This document shows, piece after piece, positions 58,701 to 64,000 of a stretch of DNA of 64,000 nucleotides (position 1 is the first letter of the stretch; the number at the start of each line of letters is the position of its first letter). The DNA comes from Sambucus nigra (Eukaryota > Streptophyta > Magnoliopsida > Dipsacales > Adoxaceae). Under the pieces are notes generated by a model. The model ran no database searches and had not been told where the DNA came from. It saw only the letters and a program-made list of their open reading frames with translations. The stretch spans positions 641,412,023-641,476,022 of the forward strand of contig OX422208.1 of the NCBI GenBank assembly GCA_949130495.1, written 5' to 3'. The translations under genes and the position numbers were made by a program.

Positions 58701-61700
58701 ACCCACACCTCGCACTGGACCAATGTAACTCATAGGAACTGACCGCGCGATCACGGGACTCTCGGTTTGAGAATACGATGATAATTTGCTTATTCATAAA
58801 CTTAGGCTAAAAAACATGGCCTTAGTACGTGAAAACTCGAAACAGCCCCCAAATGGCCCCGTAAGTGGCACCCACACATTGCACTGGACCAATGTACCTC
58901 GTAGGAACTGACCGTGAGATCACGGGACTCTCAGTTTGATAATATGACAATAATTTACATATTTCTAGACTTAGGCATAAAATCATGGCGTCAGTGGGTG
59001 AAAACTAGAAACAGCCCCCAAACGACCTCGTGAGTGACACCAACACCTCGCACGGGACAAATGTAACTCATAGGAACTCACCACGTGATCATGGGAGTCT
59101 CGGTTTGAGAATACGACTACAATTTGACTATTTCTAGACTTAGGCTTAAAAACCTGGCGTTAGTGGGTGAAAACTTGAAATACCCCCCGAACGGCTCCTT
59201 GAGTGGCAGCGACACCTCGCACGGGACCAATGTAACTCGTAGGAACTTACTACGCAATCACGGGACTCCCAATTTGAGAATACGACTATAATTTGCTTGT
59301 TTCTAGACTTAGGTTTAAAAACATGGCGTTATTGGGTGAATACCCAAAACAATCGTCGAACGTCCCTGTGAGTGGCACCAACACCTCGCACGGGACCAAT
59401 GTAACTCGTAGGAAATTACCGCGCGATCACGGGACTCTCGATTTGAGAATACGAGGATAATTTTTACATTTCTAAACTTAGAAAAAAAAACATGGCATTA
59501 GTGGGAGAAAATCCAAAACAGTCTCTGAACGGCCCCGTGAGTGGCACCCAGACCTCGCACTGGACCAATGTACCTCGTAGGAACTGGCCGCGCGATCACG
59601 GGACCCTCTCTTTCAGAATACATCAATAATTTGCATATTTCTAGACTTAGGCAAAAAGGCATGGCGTCAGTTGGTGAAAACCCGAAACATCCCTCGAACG
59701 GCCTCGTGAGTGGCACTGACACCTCGTTCGGGAACAATATAACTCGTAGGAACTTACCACGTGATCACAGGACTCCCGATTTGAGAATACGACTAAAATT
59801 TGAATATTTCTAAACTTAGGCTTAGAAACCTGACATTAGTGGGTCAAAGCGCGAAACACCCCCCGAACAGCCCCTTAAGTGGCAGCGACACCTCGCACGG
59901 GACCAATGTAACTCATAGGAACTTACCGCTCGATCACGGGACTCCCAGTTTGAGAATATGACTATAATTTGTTTATTTCTAGAATTAAGCTTAAAAACGT
60001 GGCGTTAGGGGGTGAAAACCCAAAATAATCCCCGAACGGCCCCATGAGTGGCACCAACACCACGCGCAGGACCAATGTAACTCGTAGTAACTGACCGCAT
60101 GATCACGGGACTCCCTATTTGAGAATACAATGATAATTTACATATCTCTATACTTAGGCATAAAAAAATGGCATTAGTGGGAGAAATCCCGAAACAGCCC
60201 TCGAACGGCCCCGTGAGTGGCACCCACACCTCGCATAGGACCAATATAACTCGTAGGAACTAACCGCGGATCACGGGACTCCTGGTTTGAGAATATAATG
60301 ATAATTTGTACATTTCTAGAGTTAGAAAAAAACATGGTATTAGTGGGTGAAAACTCGAAACAGGCCCCGAACGACCCCGTGAGTGGCACCGACACCTCTC
60401 ACGGGATTAATGTAACTCGTAGGAACTGATTACGCGATCACGGGACTCCCGATTTTAGAATACGACAATAATTTGTATATTTCTAAACTAAGGATTAAAA
60501 ACATAGCGTTAATCGGTGAAAACCTAAAACAGCCCCTAAATGGCCCCGTGAGTGGCACCCACAGCTCGTACAAGACCAATGTAACTTGTAGGAACTGATC
60601 GCAAGATGACAGGATTCTCGATTTGAGGATACGATGATAAGTTGCTTATTTCAAGACTTGGGCATAAAAACATGGATTTATTGGGTGAAAACAAAAAACA
60701 ACCCCCGAACGGCTCCGGGAGTGGCACCCACACCTCGAACGGGACCAATGTAACTCGTAGGAACTGATCGTGCGATCACGGGACTCCTGGTTTGAGAATA
60801 CGATGGTAATTTTAATATTTATAAACTTAGGCTTATAAACATGGCGTTAGTGGATGAAAACTCGAAATAACCCCCGAACGACCCCATGAGTGGCACCCAC
60901 ACGTCGCACGGGACAATGTAACTCAAAGAATTTGAACGTGCGATCACGGGGCTCCCGGTTAGAGAATATGATGATAATTTGAATATTTTTAAACTTAGGC
61001 ATAAAAACATGACGTTAGTGGTTGGAAGCCTGAAACAACCCCCGAATGACCTCGTGAGTGGCACTCTCACCTCGCTCGGGACCAATGTAAATCATATGAA
61101 TTGGCGGTGCGATCAAGGGACTCCCGATTTGAGAATATGATTATAATTTGAATGTTTCTAGACTTAGGCATAAAAAGATGGCGTTAGTGGGTGAAAACCC
61201 AAAATAGCCCCCGAACGGCTCGTGAGGGATATCGACACCTCGCATGGGACCAATGTAACTCGTAGGAACTTACCGCGCGATCACGGGACTCCCGATTTGA
61301 GAATATGACTATAATTTTCATATTTCTGGACTTAGACTTAAAAACAAGGCGATAGTGGGTGAAAACCCGAAACAACCCCCGAATGGCCCCATGAGATGCA
61401 ACGACTCCTCGCACGGGACCAATGTAACTCATGGGAACTGATCGCGCGATCACGGGACTCCCGATTTGAGAATATGACGATAATTTGCATATTTCTAAAC
61501 TTAGGTTTAAAAACATGACGTTAGTGGGAGAAAACCCGAAACATCCCCCGAATGGCCTCGTGAGTGGCACCCACACCTTGCATAGGACCAATGTGACTCG
61601 TAGGAACTGACCGCGCAAGAACAGGACTCCTAGTTTGAGAATACGAAGATAATTTGCATATTTCAAGCCTTAGGCATAAAAACATGGTGTTAGTGGGTGA

Positions 61701-64000
61701 AAACTCCAAACAACCACCGAACGTCCTTGTTAGTGACACCGACACCTCGCACGGGACCAATGTTATTCGTAGGAACTGACCGCACGATCACGGGACTCCC
61801 AATTTGAGAATGCGAAGATAATTTACATATTTCTAAACGTAGGCTTAAAAACATGGCGTTAGTGGAAGAAAACCCGAAACAACCCCCAAGCGACCCCGTG
61901 AGTGGCACCCACACCTCGCATAGGACCAATGTAACTCGTACGAACTGATCGCGCGATCACGGGACTCCTTGATTGAGAATACCACGATAATATTCATATT
62001 TTAAGACTTAGTCATACAGACATGGCGTTAGTGGGTGAAAACCCAAAACAGTGCCCGAACGGCCCCGTGAGTGGCACCCACACCTCGAACGGGACCAATG
62101 TAACTCGTAGGAACTAACCGCGCGATCCCAGGACTCCAAGTTTGAGAATATGACGATAATTTGTATATTTATGAACTTAGGCTTAAAAACATGGTGTTAG
62201 TGGGTGAAAACTCGAAACAACCCCTAAACGGTCCTGTGAGTGGCACCTGCAAGTCGAACAGGATCAATGTAACTCGTAGGATCTGACCGCGCGATCACGG
62301 GACTTTTAATTTTACAATGGGACGATAATTTTTATATTTCTAGACTTAGGGATAAAAATATGGAGTTAGTGGGTGAAAACCCGAAACAACCCCCGAACGA
62401 CCCCGTGAGTGGCACCCACACCTCGCACGGGATCAGTGTAACTTGTAGGAACTGAACACGTGATCATGAGACTCCCGTTTTGAGAATACAACGATAATTT
62501 GCACATTTTTAGAGATAGAAAAAAAAATATGGCATTAGTGGGTGAAAACCCGAAACAACCACCGAACGGCCCCATGAGTGTCACCCACACCTCACACTAG
62601 ACCAATGAAACTCGTAGGAACTAACCGCGCGATCACGGGACTCCCGATTTGAGAATACGATGATAATTTGCTTATTTCTAAACTTAGGCTTAAAAACATG
62701 GCGTTAGTACGTGAAAACCCGAAACAGCCCCCAAATGACCCCGTGATGGGCACCCACACCTTGCACTGGACCAATCTAACTCGTAGGAACTGGCCACGTG
62801 ATCACGAGAATCCCGATATGAGAATACGACGATAATTTGCTCATTTCTAGACTTAGAAAAAAAACGTGGCATTAGTGGGGGCAAACTCGAAACAGCCGCC
62901 GAACAGCCCCGTGACTGGCACCCACACCTCGCACTAGACCAATGTACCTCGTAGGAACTAGTGGCGCGATCAAGGGACCCCCAGTTTGAGAATACGATGG
63001 TAATTTGAATATTTCTATACTTAGGCATAAAAACATGGCGTTAGTGGGTGAAAACCAAAAACAGCTCCCGAACGGCCCGTGAGGGGTACCGACACCTCGC
63101 ACGGGACCAATGTAACTCGTAGGAACTTACCGCGTGATCACAGGACTCCCAATTTGAGAATACGACTATAATTTGTATATTTCTAGACTTAGGATTAAAA
63201 ACATTGCATTAGTGGGTGAAAACCCGAAACAACCCTCGAATGGCCCCGTGAGTGGCACCGACTCCTCCATGGGACCAATGTAACTCGTAGGAACTGACCG
63301 TGCGATCACGGGACTCCCGATTTGAGAATATTATGATAATTTGCATATTTCAAAACTTAGTCTTAAAAAAATGGCGTTAGTGGGAGAAAACCTGAAACAG
63401 CCCCCGAATGGCCCCGTGAGTGGCACCCACACCTCGCATAGGACCAATGTAACTCGTAGGAACTGACCGCGCAATCACAGGACTCCTAGTTGGAGAATAC
63501 GACGATAATTTGAATATTTCAAGACTTAGGCATAAAAACATGGCGTTAGTGGGTGAAAACTCGAAACAGCCCTCGAACGGCCTCGTTAGTGACACTGACA
63601 CCTCGCACGGGACCAATGTTATTCGTAGGAACTGACCGCATGATCACGGGACTCCTGAATTGAGAATACTAAGATAATTTGCATATTTCAAAACATAGGC
63701 TTAAAAATATGACGTTAGTGGGAGAAAACGCGAAACAGCCCCCAAACGGCCCATTGAGTGGCACCCACACCTCGCATAGGACAAATGTAACTCGTACGAA
63801 CTGATCGCGCGATCACGGGACTCCTGGATTGAGAATACGATGATAATATTCATATTTAAAGACTTAGGCATAAAAATATGGTATTAGTGGGTGAAAACCC
63901 AGAACAGCCCCCAAACAGTCCCGTGAGTGGCACCCACACCTCGCACGGGACCAATGTAACTCGTAGGAACTAACCACACGATAACGGGACTCTAAGTTTG
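49715..64000 (+). repeat. 169-bp satellite array, main segment (about 84 units)
   Basis: Monomer period is 169 bp (corresponding positions at 52944/53113, 57477/57646, 60005/60174 and 61521/61690 all differ by 169). Landmarks in order: ATGGCGTTAGTGGGTGAAAA, CCCGAACGGCCCCGTGAGTG, CACCTCGCACGGGACCAATG, TAACTCGTAGGAACTGACCG, CGCGATCACGGGACTC, TTGAGAATACGATGATAATT, and CTAGACTTAGGCTTAAAAAC. Monomers differ mostly by point changes, many at CpG, plus small deletions. Minus-strand frames of 60-160 codons recur in it but shift phase every unit (169 = 3x56+1) and are not genes. The array is cut by the window's right edge. Confidence 0.97.
55350..60410 (+). repeat. Tandem 15-monomer duplication in the satellite
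   Basis: Private variants recur at a constant offset of 2,528 bp, or 15 monomers with a few deletions: ACCATGCGATCACGGGACTT at 55541 and 58069, TGAATACCCAAAACAATCG near 56811 and 59337, AGGCAAAAAGGCATGGC near 57122 and 59650, and the GGGGGTGAAAACCC unit at 57480 and 60008. Copy 1 is about 55,350-57,880 and copy 2 about 57,880-60,410. The 15 units within a copy are much less alike, so this is a recent block duplication. Confidence 0.85.

Noticed and set aside
49906..63616. Dozens of minus-strand frames of 60-160 codons with similar peptides (VPLTGPFGG...GATHGAVRGLF)
   Set aside because: They repeat with the 169-bp satellite, switch phase every monomer and begin and end at the same monomer positions, so they are a by-product of a tandem repeat and not genes.
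47216..64000. CRISPR-like or rDNA spacer array
   Set aside because: Units are contiguous, 169 bp long and diverged throughout, without short conserved repeats separated by unique spacers. No 5S, 18S or 25S rRNA sequence is recognisable.
49715..64000. CENP-B-box-like motif in the satellite
   Set aside because: TCGCACGGGA only partly resembles the vertebrate box pattern and does not fit its spacing; plants are not known to depend on it.

Overview
This window is repeat-dominated nuclear DNA from a flowering plant, most likely pericentromeric, subtelomeric or knob-type heterochromatin. Every protein-coding relic I can recognise belongs to a plant transposable-element family: Ty1/copia, Ty3/gypsy, LINE with a C-terminal RNase H, CACTA/En-Spm and a Helitron-like end. 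I found no intact host gene, rRNA, tRNA or organellar insertion. The species cannot be named from the sequence. All assignments come from reading motifs, frames, termini and target-site duplications (TSDs) by eye; no database search was run.

Layout. 1-7.1 kb: a solo copia-type LTR (842-2393, minus), a degenerate gypsy-type gag-like relic (about 2.9-3.36 kb, minus), an LTR-like scrap, a diverged 3.4-unit island of the satellite that fills the right end of the window (4.30-4.87 kb), the right end of a CACTA element (to 5767), and the 3' end of a copia element (RNase H, PPT, 3' LTR). 7.1-10.8 kb: a decayed LINE (endonuclease, RT, RNase H). 10.8-37.9 kb: a nested stack. Copia element C (plus; gag, PR, IN, RT) is split at 14.41 kb by copia-type element B (minus, 14410-36920, paired LTRs, gag only). 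B was in turn hit by a solo LTR (14704-15936), by a gypsy-type solo LTR (17328-24894) that itself carries another solo LTR (18098-19722) and a Helitron-like insert ending at 22840, and by a 7.4-kb CACTA element (27497-34878). TSDs of 3 or 5 bp support four of these joins directly.

37.9-47.2 kb: unassigned repeat DNA, then a second CACTA element (left end 39269) with a TNPA-like gene upstream of a TNP2-like transposase, the reverse of the order in the first CACTA; its right terminus was not found. 47.2-64.0 kb: a tandem array with a period of about 169 bp, broken once (47.74-49.71 kb) by a segment holding a LINE fragment between two clusters of AT palindromes. The array runs off the right edge and contains multi-monomer duplications, the clearest being a 2,528-bp (15-monomer) tandem duplication.

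Nothing here forms a functional pathway. The two CACTA elements encode the expected transposase pair (TNP2 catalytic, TNPA-like DNA-binding) and share intron positions, but both carry stops and frameshifts. The least ordinary structures are the satellite with its higher-order duplications and distant diverged island, the gag-only LTR element whose ancestral structure can be rebuilt through its nested insertions, a long hairpin upstream of one transposase, and repeated CGTTCGAACGAG palindromes in the LTRs of one retroelement clade.
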